From Streptomyces hundungensis (GTDB taxonomy: Bacteria; Actinomycetota; Actinomycetes; Streptomycetales; Streptomycetaceae), in contig NZ_CP032698.1 of NCBI RefSeq assembly GCF_003627815.1, positions 5,270,001 through 5,334,000 on the forward strand: DNA of 64,000 bases. Direction: 5' to 3'. A program made the position numbers and the translations under genes. The notes under the pieces are model-generated. The model had not been told where the DNA came from. It was given only the letters and a program-made list of their open reading frames with translations, and did not search any database. Each line of letters opens with the position of its first letter. Position 1 is the first letter of the stretch. Positions 37,176 to 46,498 of the stretch are shown here, in pieces.

Positions 37176-38516
37176 TTAGACCAGCGAACCGTTGGGGAGT
37201 TCGACCTTCGCGCCGAGGCTTTCGAGCTTCTCCATGAAGTTCTCGTAGCCCCGGTTGATCAGATCGATCCCGTGCACCCGGGACGTCCCCTGCGCCGCCA
37301 GCGCCGCGATGAGGTACGAGAACCCACCCCGCAGGTCCGGGATGACCAGATCCGCGCCCTGGAGCTTCGTGGGCCCGCTCACGACCGCGGAGTGCAGGAA
37401 GTTGCGCTGCCCGAAGCGGCAGTCGGAACCGCCCAGGCACTCGCGGTAGAGCTGGATGTGCGCACCCATCTGGTTGAGCGCCGAGGTGAACCCGAGCCGC
37501 GACTCGTACACCGTCTCGTGGACGATGGACAGGCCGGTGGCCTGGGTGAGGGCGACGACCAGCGGCTGCTGCCAGTCCGTCTGGAAGCCGGGGTGCACGT
37601 CCGTTTCGAGCGCGATCGACTTGAGCGAGCCCCCGGGGTGCCAGAAGCGGATGCCCTCGTCGTCGATCTCGAAGGCGCCGCCGACCTTCCGGTAGGTGTT
37701 CAGGAACGTCATCATCGAGCGCTGCTGGGCGCCGCGGACGTAGATGTTGCCCTCGGTCGCCAGCGCGGCGGACGCCCACGAGGCGGCCTCCAGGCGGTCC
37801 GAGAGGGCGCGGTGGGTGTACCCGCCGAGGGTGTCGACACCGGTGACCCGGATGGTCCGGTCGGTGTCCATGGCGATGATCGCGCCCATCTTCTGCAACA
37901 CGCAGATGAGGTCCTCGATCTCGGGCTCCACCGCGGCGTTGGAGAGCTCGGTCACGCCCTCCGCCAGCACGGCGGTGAGCAGCACCTGCTCGGTCGCGCC
38001 GACCGAGGGGTAGGGCAGCGTGATCTTGCAACCGCGAAGGCGCTGGGGGGCCTCCAGGTACTGGCCGTCGGCGCGCTTCTCGATGGTCGCGCCGAACTGG
38101 CGGAGCACCTCGAAGTGGAAGTCGATCGGCCGGCCGCCGATGTCGCAGCCGCCGAGGCCCGGGATGAAGGCGTGGCCCAGGCGGTGCAGCAGCGGGCCGC
38201 AGAGCAGGATCGGGATCCGCGAGGAACCCGCGTGCGCGTCGATGTCGGCGACGTTGGCGGACTCGACGTGGGACGGGTCGAGAATCAGCTCGCCCGGCTC
38301 GTCGCCGGGGCGGACGGTGACGCCGTGCAGTTGCAGCAGGCCCCGCACGACGCGTACGTCGCGGATGTCGGGCACGTTGCGCAGTCTGCTCGGGCCGCTG
38401 CCGAGAAGGGCGGCGACCATCGCCTTCGGCACGAGGTTCTTCGCGCCGCGGACGCGGATCTCGCCCTCGAGCGGGGTTCCGCCGTGGACAAGCAGTACAT
38501 CGTCTGTGCCGGTCAT
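37176..38516 (-). CDS. murA: UDP-N-acetylglucosamine 1-carboxyvinyltransferase
   Basis: A 446-residue EPSP-synthase-fold enzyme catalysing the first committed step of peptidoglycan synthesis. KN at 26-27 binds phosphoenolpyruvate. The catalytic Cys124 is in GGCDIGGRP, so fosfomycin should be able to alkylate it. The start MTGTDDVLLV matches family N-termini; the longer frame adds 46 unrelated residues. It is divergent from the YqgE gene and convergent with hupA. Confidence 0.95.
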   Translation of the reverse strand: MTGTDDVLLVHGGTPLEGEIRVRGAKNLVPKAMVAALLGSGPSRLRNVPDIRDVRVVRGLLQLHGVTVRPGDEPGELILDPSHVESANVADIDAHAGSSRIPILLCGPLLHRLGHAFIPGLGGCDIGGRPIDFHFEVLRQFGATIEKRADGQYLEAPQRLRGCKITLPYPSVGATEQVLLTAVLAEGVTELSNAAVEPEIEDLICVLQKMGAIIAMDTDRTIRVTGVDTLGGYTHRALSDRLEAASWASAALATEGNIYVRGAQQRSMMTFLNTYRKVGGAFEIDDEGIRFWHPGGSLKSIALETDVHPGFQTDWQQPLVVALTQATGLSIVHETVYESRLGFTSALNQMGAHIQLYRECLGGSDCRFGQRNFLHSAVVSGPTKLQGADLVIPDLRGGFSYLIAALAAQGTSRVHGIDLINRGYENFMEKLESLGAKVELPNGSLV

Positions 38517-38770
38517 GAATCTCGCGTTCCGGAGTGGTCGGGCAAGGGGCAGGGATAAAGGGTAAGGGGCTTTCACCCCTGCCCCATAAGGCCTGGGAGG
38601 GTTCACGAAGGTAATGACTTCGCTACAGCACGCTCCGCGCAGGGAATTCAGCACAGCGTCACGGGTCGCGGCCGGTCCCCGCGACGGCGTGGCGGACGGG
38701 TGAAACGGGCGTGCGCCCCAGTGCTGCCGTGCGCTCCCCGCCGGGCCCGCTTATGCGGGATCATGTCCGC

Positions 38771-39331
38771 ATGACCGAGGTGTCCTCGCTCACCGGGCGG
38801 CTGCTCGTCGCCACCCCCGCGCTCGCGGATCCCAACTTCGACCGCGCGGTGGTGCTGCTCCTCGACCACGACGAGGAGGGCACGCTCGGCGTGGTCCTGA
38901 ACCGCCCGACGCCGGTCGGCGTGGGCGACATCCTGGAGTCCTGGGCGGGTCTCGCGGGCGAGCCCGGCGTGGTCTTCCAGGGCGGCCCGGTCTCCCTGGA
39001 CTCGGCCCTGGGGGTCGCCGTCATCCCCGGCGACGAGGGGCCGCTCGGCTGGCGCCGGGTGTATGGGGCGATCGGCCTGGTCGACCTGGAGGCGCCCCCG
39101 GAACTGCTCGCGGCGGCGCTCGGCTCGCTGCGGATCTTCGCCGGGTACGCGGGCTGGGGCCCGGGCCAGTTGGAGGACGAGCTCACCGACGGCGCCTGGT
39201 ACGTGGTCGAGTCGGAGCCCGGTGACGTCTCGTCCCCGGAACCGGAGAGCCTGTGGCGGGCGGTGCTGCGCCGCCAGCGCAGCGAGCTCGCGATGGTGGC
39301 CACCTATCCGGACGACCCCTCGCTCAATTGA
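38771..39331 (+). CDS. YqgE/AlgH family protein
   Basis: A 186-residue single-domain protein with the family blocks LTGRLLVATPAL, DHDEEGTLGVVLNRPT, VFQGGPVSLDS and FAGYAGWGPGQLEDEL. The structure is known for homologues but the function is not. It is divergent from murA and 56 bases before the DUF3039 gene. Confidence 0.93.
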   Translation: MTEVSSLTGRLLVATPALADPNFDRAVVLLLDHDEEGTLGVVLNRPTPVGVGDILESWAGLAGEPGVVFQGGPVSLDSALGVAVIPGDEGPLGWRRVYGAIGLVDLEAPPELLAAALGSLRIFAGYAGWGPGQLEDELTDGAWYVVESEPGDVSSPEPESLWRAVLRRQRSELAMVATYPDDPSLN

Positions 39332-39387
39332 CGGCGGTGCCGACGCGCCGCCACCCGGCGCGCTCGCCTTCAGTACCCTTGGTGGTT

Positions 39388-39681
39388 ATGAGCACTCTTG
39401 AGCCCGAGCGCGGGGCAGGTACGGGGACCCTCGTAGAGCCGACACCCCAGGTGTCGAACGGCGACGGCGACCACGAGCGCTTCGCCCACTACGTCCAGAA
39501 GGACAAGATCATGGCGAGCGCGCTGGACGGCACGCCCGTCGTCGCGCTCTGCGGCAAGGTCTGGGTGCCGGGGCGCGACCCGAAGAAGTACCCGGTCTGC
39601 CCGATGTGCAAGGAGATCTACGAGTCCATGGGCGCCGGCGGCGACAAGGACAAGGACAAGGGCGGCAAGGACAAGAAGTAA
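39388..39681 (+). CDS. DUF3039 zinc-ribbon-like protein
   Basis: A 97-residue actinobacterial protein. The core has HYVQKDKIMASALDGTPVVA, then CGKVW and CPMCK, suggesting a small metal site, and a Lys/Asp/Gly-rich tail. TACCCT ends 8 bases before the ATG without a ribosome site, so the transcript may be leaderless. Function unknown. Two strong hairpins follow. Confidence 0.88.
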   Translation: MSTLEPERGAGTGTLVEPTPQVSNGDGDHERFAHYVQKDKIMASALDGTPVVALCGKVWVPGRDPKKYPVCPMCKEIYESMGAGGDKDKDKGGKDKK

Positions 39682-39697
39682 GCCCGGAATCGAAGCG

Positions 39698-39724
39698 GGC
39701 CCGGGCCTGAAGTAGGCCCGGGCC
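39698..39724. terminator. Terminator hairpin after DUF3039
   Basis: Perfect 11-base arms, GGCCCGGGCCT and its complement, around GAAGT, 17 bases after the stop. Confidence 0.75.
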
Positions 39725-39755
39725 TGCGGGTTCGGGTGGGCGAGGGGTTTCCTTC

Positions 39756-39804
39756 GCGAACGGCCCCCGGGGTGTGCGTCACGCACACCCCGGGGGCCGT
39801 TCGC
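39756..39804. terminator. Long perfect palindrome between DUF3039 and the second sugar operon
   Basis: Two perfect 24-base arms (39756-39779 and 39781-39804) around a single C, opening GCGAACGGCC and closing GGCCGTTCGC. It is one of the strongest hairpins in the window and probably isolates the downstream operon from read-through. Confidence 0.8.
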
Positions 39805-39873
39805 ATGTGCGGAGTTGTCCAGACCTCTTGCGAGCGCTTTGCCTCCGCCATAGCCTCCTCCCTGTTGTGCAGT

Positions 39874-39895
39874 ATGCGAAACGCTCGTTGCGTAT
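39874..39895. promoter_or_regulatory. Candidate operator of the second sugar operon
   Basis: An imperfect palindrome (9 of 11 positions pair) centred on CT: ATGCGAAACGCTCGTTGCG then TAT. A second LacI-like element, TTGCGAGCGCTTTGC, lies about 45 bases upstream (39828-39842). The region immediately precedes the binding-protein gene. The controlling regulator is not in the window. Confidence 0.45.
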
Positions 39896-39925
39896 GTTGC
39901 AACGGTCATGGGGAGGATTCCCGTA

Positions 39926-41224
39926 GTGAAGCTCTCTGCCCGAACCGCCTTGCCGCTGGCGGCACTTGCCCTCGCCGGCCTGGCCGCCTGCGCCCCGGGG
40001 ACGTCCGACAACGGCGCGAAGAGCGACGACAAGAGCGGCACCCTGAGGGTCTGGCTCTTCCAGGAGGTGAACAACGGGCCCAAACAGCACGTCGTCGACC
40101 GGGCCGTGGCCGCCTTCGAGAAGTCCCACCAGGGGGCCCAGGTCCAGGTCGAGTACATACCCGTCGAGTCCCGCGCCCAGAAGATCAAGGCCGCCTTCAA
40201 CGACCCCGGCTCCGCGCCCGACCTGATCGAGTACGGCAACACGGACACGGCCGGCTATGTGAAGGACGGCGGACTCGCCGAGGTGAGCGCCGAGTTCGTC
40301 GCCTGGGACGAGGCGAAGGACACCGACCCGACCGCCAAGCAGTCCGTCACGGTCGGCGGAAAGATCTACGGCGCCCCGCTGTTCGTGGGCGTACGCGCGC
40401 TGTACTACCGCACCGACGTCCTGAAGGAGCTGGGCCTCGCCGTGCCCAGGACGCAGGACGAGCTGATCGCGACCGCCAAGAAGATCCACCAGTCGAAGCC
40501 CGACCTCTACGGGCTCGTGGTCGGCGGCGCCTACACCTACGGGGCGCTGCCGTTCCTGTGGGCCAACGGGGGAGAACTGGCCACCGAGAACGGCGGAAAA
40601 TACACCTCGGCCCTCGACGCCGAGCCCGCCCGCAAGGGCATCACGGCCTACACCTCGCTCTTCGGCGACGACAACTGCCCCGCCGCCAAGTGCGCGCAGA
40701 TGGGCGGCAACGCCACCGTGACCGCGTTCGCGGGCGGCAAGGCGGCCATGGCGATCGGCGGCGACTTCAACCACGCCGCCGTCGACGCCGGCGCCGTCAA
40801 GGGCAAGTACGCCGTCGTGCCGCTGCCCGGCCGGGCCCCCGGCTCCATCGCCCCGGCCTTCGCGGGCGGCAACAACATCGGCGTACTGAAGAGCAGTTCG
40901 CACCGCACGCTCGCCGTCGGCCTCATGGAGCAGCTCGCCGGAAAGGCCACCCAGCGCGAACTCTTCGACGCGATGGGCTTCCTGCCGACCTACACCGACG
41001 TACGGGCCGACGTCGCGAAGAAGCAGCCCTTCGTCGAGCCGTTCGTGCGCACCCTGGCCGCGGGCGCCAAGTTCGTTCCCGCCTCGCCCGGTTGGGGCCG
41101 GATCGACTCCTCGCTGGTGCTGCCCACGATGTTCCAGGAGATCGTCAGCGGAAAGAAGGACGTGGCGAAGGCGTCATCGGACGCGGCGAAGAGGATGAAC
41201 GACGTGTTCGGGGCGGCGGGTTGA
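39926..41224 (+). CDS. Extracellular oligosaccharide-binding lipoprotein
   Basis: A 432-residue CUT1 binding protein. The signal MKLSARTALPLAALALAG ends in the lipobox LAAC. The mature part shows LRVWLFQEVNNG, then PDLIEYGNTDTAGYV and GGDFNHAAVD. The GTG start was chosen because GGGGAGGA lies 7 bases upstream; the ATG at 39908 would place that site inside the gene. The stop overlaps the TTG of the first permease. The final gene of the operon is a hexosaminidase, so an N-acetylglucosamine-containing oligosaccharide is the likely ligand. Confidence 0.88.
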   Translation: MKLSARTALPLAALALAGLAACAPGTSDNGAKSDDKSGTLRVWLFQEVNNGPKQHVVDRAVAAFEKSHQGAQVQVEYIPVESRAQKIKAAFNDPGSAPDLIEYGNTDTAGYVKDGGLAEVSAEFVAWDEAKDTDPTAKQSVTVGGKIYGAPLFVGVRALYYRTDVLKELGLAVPRTQDELIATAKKIHQSKPDLYGLVVGGAYTYGALPFLWANGGELATENGGKYTSALDAEPARKGITAYTSLFGDDNCPAAKCAQMGGNATVTAFAGGKAAMAIGGDFNHAAVDAGAVKGKYAVVPLPGRAPGSIAPAFAGGNNIGVLKSSSHRTLAVGLMEQLAGKATQRELFDAMGFLPTYTDVRADVAKKQPFVEPFVRTLAAGAKFVPASPGWGRIDSSLVLPTMFQEIVSGKKDVAKASSDAAKRMNDVFGAAG

Positions 41225-42180
41225 GCCCGGCGACCGCCGAGCGCGCGACGGCCCCGGCGCCCCCGACCGGGCTCGCGCCGGGGCGCGCACGCGGCCGCCC
41301 GGTGCGCCGGGCCGGCTGGACCCCGTGGCTGTATCTGGCCCCCGCCCTCGCCGTCCTCGGCGCGCTCCTGGTCTACCCGATCTACCAACTCGGCCTGATC
41401 TCCTTCCTGGAGTACACCCAGGCCCAGGTCAGCGGCGGTGAGCCGACCAGCTTCCAGGGGTTCGGCAACTACGCCGAGCTGTTCTCGGACAGCCAGTTCT
41501 GGTCGGTGCTGCTCGCCACCCTCGTCTTCGCGGCGGCCTGCGTCCTGAGCACCCTCGCGGTCGGCTGCGCGCTGGCCGTCCTCCTCACGCGGGTACGCGC
41601 ACTGCCCCGGCTCACCCTGATGCTGGCCGCGCTCGGCGCGTGGGCGACGCCCGCGATCACCGGCTCGACCGTGTGGCTGTTCCTCTTCGACCCCGACTTC
41701 GGCCCGGTCAACCGGGTCCTCGGCCTCGGCGACCACTCGTGGACGTACGGCCGCTACAGCGCGTTCCTGCTCGTCCTGCTCGAAGTGGTGTGGTGCTCCT
41801 TCCCGTTCGTGATGGTCACGGTGTACGCCGGGATCCGCGCCATCCCCGGCGAGGTCCTGGAGGCGGCCGCCCTCGACGGGGCCTCGCAGTGGCGGATCTG
41901 GCGGTCCGTCATGGTGCCGATGCTGCGCCCGATCCTCACCGTCGTCACGATCCAGTCCGTCATCTGGGACTTCAAGGTGTTCACCCAGATCTACGTCATG
42001 ACCAACGGGGGCGGCATCGCCGGACAGAACCTGGTCCTCAACGTGTACGCGTACCAGAAGGCGTTCGCCTCGTCGCAGTACAGCCTCGGCTCGGCGATCG
42101 GCGTGGTGATGCTGCTGATCCTGCTCGCGGCGACGCTGGTGTATCTGCGGCTGCTGCGCCGCCAGGGGGAGGAACTGTGA
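41221..42180 (+). CDS. CUT1 sugar ABC transporter permease, MalF-like
   Basis: A 319-residue permease with six membrane segments. The EAA loop is IPGEVLEAAALDGASQWRIW. The TTG start overlaps the upstream TGA (TTGA); an alternative GTG at 41300 would trim 26 residues, including a disordered Ala/Pro/Arg-rich part. It ends in GTGA overlap with the next permease. Unlike the MalF in the first operon, it has no extracellular insertion. Confidence 0.9.
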   Translation: MSPATAERATAPAPPTGLAPGRARGRPVRRAGWTPWLYLAPALAVLGALLVYPIYQLGLISFLEYTQAQVSGGEPTSFQGFGNYAELFSDSQFWSVLLATLVFAAACVLSTLAVGCALAVLLTRVRALPRLTLMLAALGAWATPAITGSTVWLFLFDPDFGPVNRVLGLGDHSWTYGRYSAFLLVLLEVVWCSFPFVMVTVYAGIRAIPGEVLEAAALDGASQWRIWRSVMVPMLRPILTVVTIQSVIWDFKVFTQIYVMTNGGGIAGQNLVLNVYAYQKAFASSQYSLGSAIGVVMLLILLAATLVYLRLLRRQGEEL

Positions 42181-43031
42181 GGTCCCTGACCGCCCTTTTC
42201 GCGGTACGGATCCGCAGGCCCGGGCGGCTGATCGCCGAGGGGGCCGCGCTCCTGGTGGCCGCGGTGGTGGCCTTCCCGCTGTACTGGATGGCCCTGTCCG
42301 CGTTCAAACCGGCGGGGGAGGTGCAGTCCAGCCACCCCAGGCCCTGGACCCTCGCGCCCTCCCTCGACTCCTTCCGCCGGGTCTTCTCGCAACAGGACTT
42401 CGGGCGGTACTTCCTCAACAGCCTGATCGTGGCCGGGTCCGTGGTGCTGCTCTCGGCGCTGATCGCCTTCCTCGCGGCCACCGCGGTGACCCGCTTCCGC
42501 TTCCGGTTCCGCACCACGCTGCTGATCATGTTCCTGGTGGCGCAGATGGTGCCGGTCGAGGCGCTGACGATCCCGCTCTTCTTCCTCATGCGGGACCTGG
42601 GGCAGCTCAACACGCTGGGCTCGCTGATCCTGCCGCACCTCGCGTTCTCGCTGCCCTTCGCGATCTGGATGCTGCGGGGGTTCGTGAAGGGGGTGCCGGT
42701 CGCGCTCGAGGAGGCGGCGGCGCTCGACGGTGCGAGCCGCACGCGCTTCCTGTGGCAGATCCTGTTCCCGCTGGTCTTCCCCGGGCTCGTGGCGACCAGC
42801 GTCTTCTCCTTCATCTCCGCGTGGAACGACTTCCTCTTCGCGAGGTCGTTCATCATCAGCGACACCTCGCAGTCCACGTTGCCGATGGCGCTGCTTGTCT
42901 TCTTCAAGCCGGACGAGAACGACTGGGGCGGGATCATGGCGGCGTCCACGGTCATGACCGTGCCGGTGCTGGTGTTCTTCGTGCTGGTCCAGCGGAGGCT
43001 GGTGAGCGGGTTTGGGGGCGCCCTCAAATAA
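42177..43031 (+). CDS. CUT1 sugar ABC transporter permease, MalG-like
   Basis: A 284-residue permease with six membrane segments. Its EAA loop is VPVALEEAAALDGASRTRFL. The GTG start lies within the preceding gene's stop (GTGA), so translation is coupled. It is followed by a repeat block and then the hexosaminidase gene. No ATPase gene is present in the operon. Confidence 0.92.
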   Translation: MRSLTALFAVRIRRPGRLIAEGAALLVAAVVAFPLYWMALSAFKPAGEVQSSHPRPWTLAPSLDSFRRVFSQQDFGRYFLNSLIVAGSVVLLSALIAFLAATAVTRFRFRFRTTLLIMFLVAQMVPVEALTIPLFFLMRDLGQLNTLGSLILPHLAFSLPFAIWMLRGFVKGVPVALEEAAALDGASRTRFLWQILFPLVFPGLVATSVFSFISAWNDFLFARSFIISDTSQSTLPMALLVFFKPDENDWGGIMAASTVMTVPVLVFFVLVQRRLVSGFGGALK

Positions 43032-43510
43032 CCCCCTGGGCTCCGCCCCGGCCGGGGGGGTTGCCCACCCACCCACCCGTGCGGCGGGTTGGAGGGTTCG
43101 GCCCCCTGGGGCCCGCGGGTTCGCCCACCCCCCACCCGTGCAGCGCGTTGAACGGGCTGACCCCCTGGGGCTCCGCCCCAGACCCCGGGGGTCTGCCCAC
43201 CCACCCGCCCGTGCAGCGGGTTGGTTGGTTCCGGGCCCCTGGGGCTCCGCCCCAGACCCCGGCGGGTTCGCCCGCCCACCCGCCCGTGTAGCGGGTTGGA
43301 TGGTTCGGCCCCTGGGGCTGCGCCCCAGACCCCTGCGGGGGCTCTGCCCCCTGCACCCCCGTTCGCGCCTGAACGGCGCTCGTCCTCAATCGCCGGACAG
43401 GCTGTAGGTGCCCCCGCACCGAGCACTTAAGGGGCGCGAGGAACTGCGCGACCAGCCACGCACGGTGCGAGGACGAAAGGGGGGTCTAGGGGCGCGGGGA
43501 ACTGCGCGAC
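43022..43510. repeat. Composite intergenic repeat, block 3
   Basis: The longest block. It begins inside the last codons of the permease gene, has four to five copies of the CTGGGGCTCCGCCCCAG-type hairpin separated by a CCCACCC-GCCCGTGCAGCGGGTTG spacer, then one B module and two C modules (near 43432-43452 and 43491-43511). The spacer repeats are specific to this block. Confidence 0.88.
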
Positions 43511-43599
43511 AAGCACCCCGGTCCACTCAGCCCCAACACCCTCCGCCCCCAACACCCCCCTCACCCACACCCCACCCCCACCCCCCCGAGAGGACCCCG

Positions 43600-45264
43600 A
43601 TGGACATCGACCACCTCATCCCCGCCCCCACCCGCACCCACCCCACCCACCCCACCCCCACCCACCTCACCCCCACCACCACCCTCCACACCACCCCCGA
43701 AACCTCCCCCCTCGCCCCCCTCTTGAGGGGAACCATCGGGGTCGCGACAGGGCTCCCCCTCGCGGACGGCGGTGTCGGGGCCGAGCGGGTCGTGTTGCGG
43801 GTCAGGGCGGAGATCGGCGGGCGGCACGGCCCCGAGGCGTACCGGCTCTCCACCGACCGCTCCCACGAGGACGCCACCGTGCTCATCGAGGGCGGCACCC
43901 CCGCAGGCGTCTTCCGCGGGATCCAGACCCTGCGGCAGCTACTCGGCCCCGACGCCTTCCGCAGGGCTCCCGTCGAGCCGGGCCGCCGCCGGCGGCGCTG
44001 GGCGCTGCCGCAGGTCACCGTCGAGGACCACCCCCGCTTCGCCTGGCGCGGCCTCATGCTCGACGTGGCGCGGCACTTCATGCCGAAGGACGGCGTGCTG
44101 CGCTACCTCGACCTCATCGCCGCCCACAAGCTCAACGTCTTCCACTTCCACCTCACCGACGACCAGGGGTGGCGGATCGAGATCAAGCGCTACCCACGGC
44201 TCACCGAGGTCGGCGCGTGGCGCGGGCGGACCAAGTGGGGGCACCGCGCCTCGCCCCTGTGGGACGAGAAACCGCACGGCGGGTACTACACCCAGGACGA
44301 CATCCGCGAGATCGTCGCCTACGCCGCCGAGCGCCATATTCGCGTCGTTCCCGAGATCGACCTCCCGGGACACTCGCAGGCCGCCATCGCCGCGTACCCT
44401 GAACTCGGCAACACCGACGTCATCGACACCGCCTCCCTCTCCGTCTGGGACACCTGGGGCGTCAATCCGAACGTACTCGCCCCCACCGACACCACCCTCC
44501 GCTTCTACGAAGGGGTGTTGGAGGAGGTGCTCGACCTCTTCCCCGAGGACGTCTCGCCCTTCATCCACATCGGCGGCGACGAGTGCCCCAAGGAGCAGTG
44601 GCAGAAGTCGGACGTCGCGCAGGAGCGGATCCGCGAACTCGGGCTCGCCGGTGAGAACGAGCTCCAGTCCTGGGTCATCCGGCACTTCGACACCTGGCTC
44701 AGCGCCCGTGGACGCCGACTCATCGGCTGGGACGAGATCCTGGAGGGCGGGCTCGCACCCGGCGCCGCCGTCTCGTCCTGGCGCGGATACGGCGCGGGGA
44801 TCGCCGCCGCCGAGGCCGGGCACGACGTCGTGATGTGCCCCGAGCAGTACGTGTACCTCGACCACCGGCAGGCCGCGGGCGCCGACGAGCCCGTGCCCAT
44901 CGGGTTCGTCCGCACCCTGGAGGACGTCTATCGCTTCGAGCCCGTTCCGCCTCAGCTCGATCCCGAGGCCGCCGCCCACATCCTGGGCACTCAGGCCAAT
45001 GTCTGGACCGAGGTGATGGAGAACCAGTCCCGCGTCGACTACCAGGTGTTCCCCCGTCTCGCCGCCTTCGCCGAGGTCGCCTGGAGCGCACTGCCCGCCC
45101 CCGCCGACCGGGACTTCGCCGACTTCGAGCGCCGAATGACCGTCCACTACAAGCGCCTTGACGCGCTCGGCGTCGACTACCGCCCGCCCACCGGGCCGTT
45201 GCCCTGGCAGCAGCGCCCCAGCGTGCTCGGACGCCCGATCGAGGGGGCGCCCCCAAACAGGTGA
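43600..45264 (+). CDS. Beta-N-acetylhexosaminidase, GH20
   Basis: A 554-residue glycoside hydrolase releasing terminal GlcNAc or GalNAc. An N-terminal alpha/beta domain (about 40-130) precedes the TIM barrel. The catalytic pair is D327-E328 in HIGGDECPKEQW, with HFHLTDDQGWRIE and EIDLPGHSQA as further signatures. There is no signal peptide, so it probably acts inside the cell on imported sugars, which fits its place after the transporter. The first 35 residues are a His/Pro/Thr-rich low-complexity run encoded by an unusually C-rich stretch. GAGAGGA precedes the ATG. Confidence 0.93.
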   Translation: MDIDHLIPAPTRTHPTHPTPTHLTPTTTLHTTPETSPLAPLLRGTIGVATGLPLADGGVGAERVVLRVRAEIGGRHGPEAYRLSTDRSHEDATVLIEGGTPAGVFRGIQTLRQLLGPDAFRRAPVEPGRRRRRWALPQVTVEDHPRFAWRGLMLDVARHFMPKDGVLRYLDLIAAHKLNVFHFHLTDDQGWRIEIKRYPRLTEVGAWRGRTKWGHRASPLWDEKPHGGYYTQDDIREIVAYAAERHIRVVPEIDLPGHSQAAIAAYPELGNTDVIDTASLSVWDTWGVNPNVLAPTDTTLRFYEGVLEEVLDLFPEDVSPFIHIGGDECPKEQWQKSDVAQERIRELGLAGENELQSWVIRHFDTWLSARGRRLIGWDEILEGGLAPGAAVSSWRGYGAGIAAAEAGHDVVMCPEQYVYLDHRQAAGADEPVPIGFVRTLEDVYRFEPVPPQLDPEAAAHILGTQANVWTEVMENQSRVDYQVFPRLAAFAEVAWSALPAPADRDFADFERRMTVHYKRLDALGVDYRPPTGPLPWQQRPSVLGRPIEGAPPNR

Positions 45265-45598
45265 GCCCCGCCCCAACGCGGCGCCCCACCGCCGCGCCCC
45301 TGAGAACGTGGCCCCGGGTCACGGCCGCCCCGGCCGCGCCCGGCTGCGAGGAAGACCGCTGTGACGAACTCCCGGGGTGCGGAACGAGGCGTACCGCATA
45401 AGTCGTACAAGGCTTGCGAAACCGGAACATTCCCCTGGTCGGGGACGGAAGCGCGCTTCGTGGACCCTCCCGTCGCGCGGTCCGGAAGATGTGCCAGAGT
45501 TGCCACGTCCGGGCTGTGAGCACGTACGGTACGGCCATCAGCAGGTGGCCACAGACGGCACAGTCGTACGGCCGGGACACCGGGAAGGGGCAGCTGGG
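45265..45598. other. Promoter region of the molybdoenzyme operon
   Basis: No gene seen. TTGCCA (45500-45505) and TACGGT (45525-45530), 19 bases apart, are a weak promoter candidate. The TTG start of the next gene has GAAGGGG 8 bases upstream. Confidence 0.4.
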
Positions 45599-46498
45599 TT
45601 GACCACGCACGCACCGCAGGCGGCGCAGTCGGTGACGCTGCCTGCCTCACTGGACGAGGCCGTGGCGGCGCTCGCGGCCATGCCTGCCGCCGTGCCCGTC
45701 GCGGGCGGCACCGATCTGATGGCGGCCGTGAACCGGGGCCTGCTGCGCCCCGCCGGCCTCGTCGGGCTCGGCCGGATCAACGAAATCCGCGGCTGGCAGT
45801 ACCAGGACGGCCACGCCCTGCTCGGTGCCGGTCTCACCCACGCCCGGATGGGGCGCCCGGACTTCGCGGCGCTCATCCCGGCGCTCGCCGCCGCCGCGCG
45901 CGCCGCCGGGCCCCCGCAGATCCGCAACGCGGGCACCCTCGGCGGCAACATCGCCTCCAACGCCCCGACCGGTGACGCGCTGCCCGTACTCGCCGCGCTC
46001 GAAGCCACCCTGGTCATCGCGGGTCCGGACGCCGCCCGGCGCGAGATCCCCGTATCGCACCTGCTGGCCGGCCGGGACATGCTCGCCCCGGCCGAGTTGA
46101 TCGGTTATGTCCGGGTGCCGCTGTTGCACGCCCCCCAAGTTTTCCTCAAGGCGACCGGCCGCACCGGTCCCGGCCGGGCCACCGCCTCGGTCGCCGTCGT
46201 CCTCGACCCGGCCCGGCGCGGAGTGCGCTGCGCGGTCGGCGCCATCGCGCCCATGCCGCTGCGCCCCCTGGAGGCCGAGCGCTGGATCGCCTCGCTCATC
46301 GACTGGGACGGCGAGCGCGCCGCGCTGGCCCCCGAGGCGCTCGGCGCGTTCGGCGAGTACGTGGCCGCCGCCTGCATCCCGGACCCGGCGCCACCCGCGG
46401 ACGGCTCACCGCCCCCGCCGCTCTCGCCCGCCGTACTGCATCTGCGGCGCACCGTCGCCGCGTTGGCCCGACGAGCACTGGGGAGGGCGCTGTCGTGA
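45599..46498 (+). CDS. Xanthine dehydrogenase-type FAD-binding subunit
   Basis: A 299-residue medium subunit of a molybdenum hydroxylase. The FAD pyrophosphate loops are VAGGTDLMAAVNRG (about 43-56) and GTLGGNIASNAPTGDALP (about 115-132). It passes electrons from the iron-sulfur subunit to the final acceptor. The TTG start is supported by GAAGGGG. It overlaps the next gene by GTGA. The three genes run in the order FAD, 2Fe-2S, Mo, as in coxMSL-type operons. Confidence 0.9.
   Translation: MTTHAPQAAQSVTLPASLDEAVAALAAMPAAVPVAGGTDLMAAVNRGLLRPAGLVGLGRINEIRGWQYQDGHALLGAGLTHARMGRPDFAALIPALAAAARAAGPPQIRNAGTLGGNIASNAPTGDALPVLAALEATLVIAGPDAARREIPVSHLLAGRDMLAPAELIGYVRVPLLHAPQVFLKATGRTGPGRATASVAVVLDPARRGVRCAVGAIAPMPLRPLEAERWIASLIDWDGERAALAPEALGAFGEYVAAACIPDPAPPADGSPPPPLSPAVLHLRRTVAALARRALGRALS

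Noticed and set aside
45265..45598. Possible degraded gene before the molybdoenzyme operon
   Set aside because: No frame shows coding bias or a recognisable domain; a promoter region explains it better.
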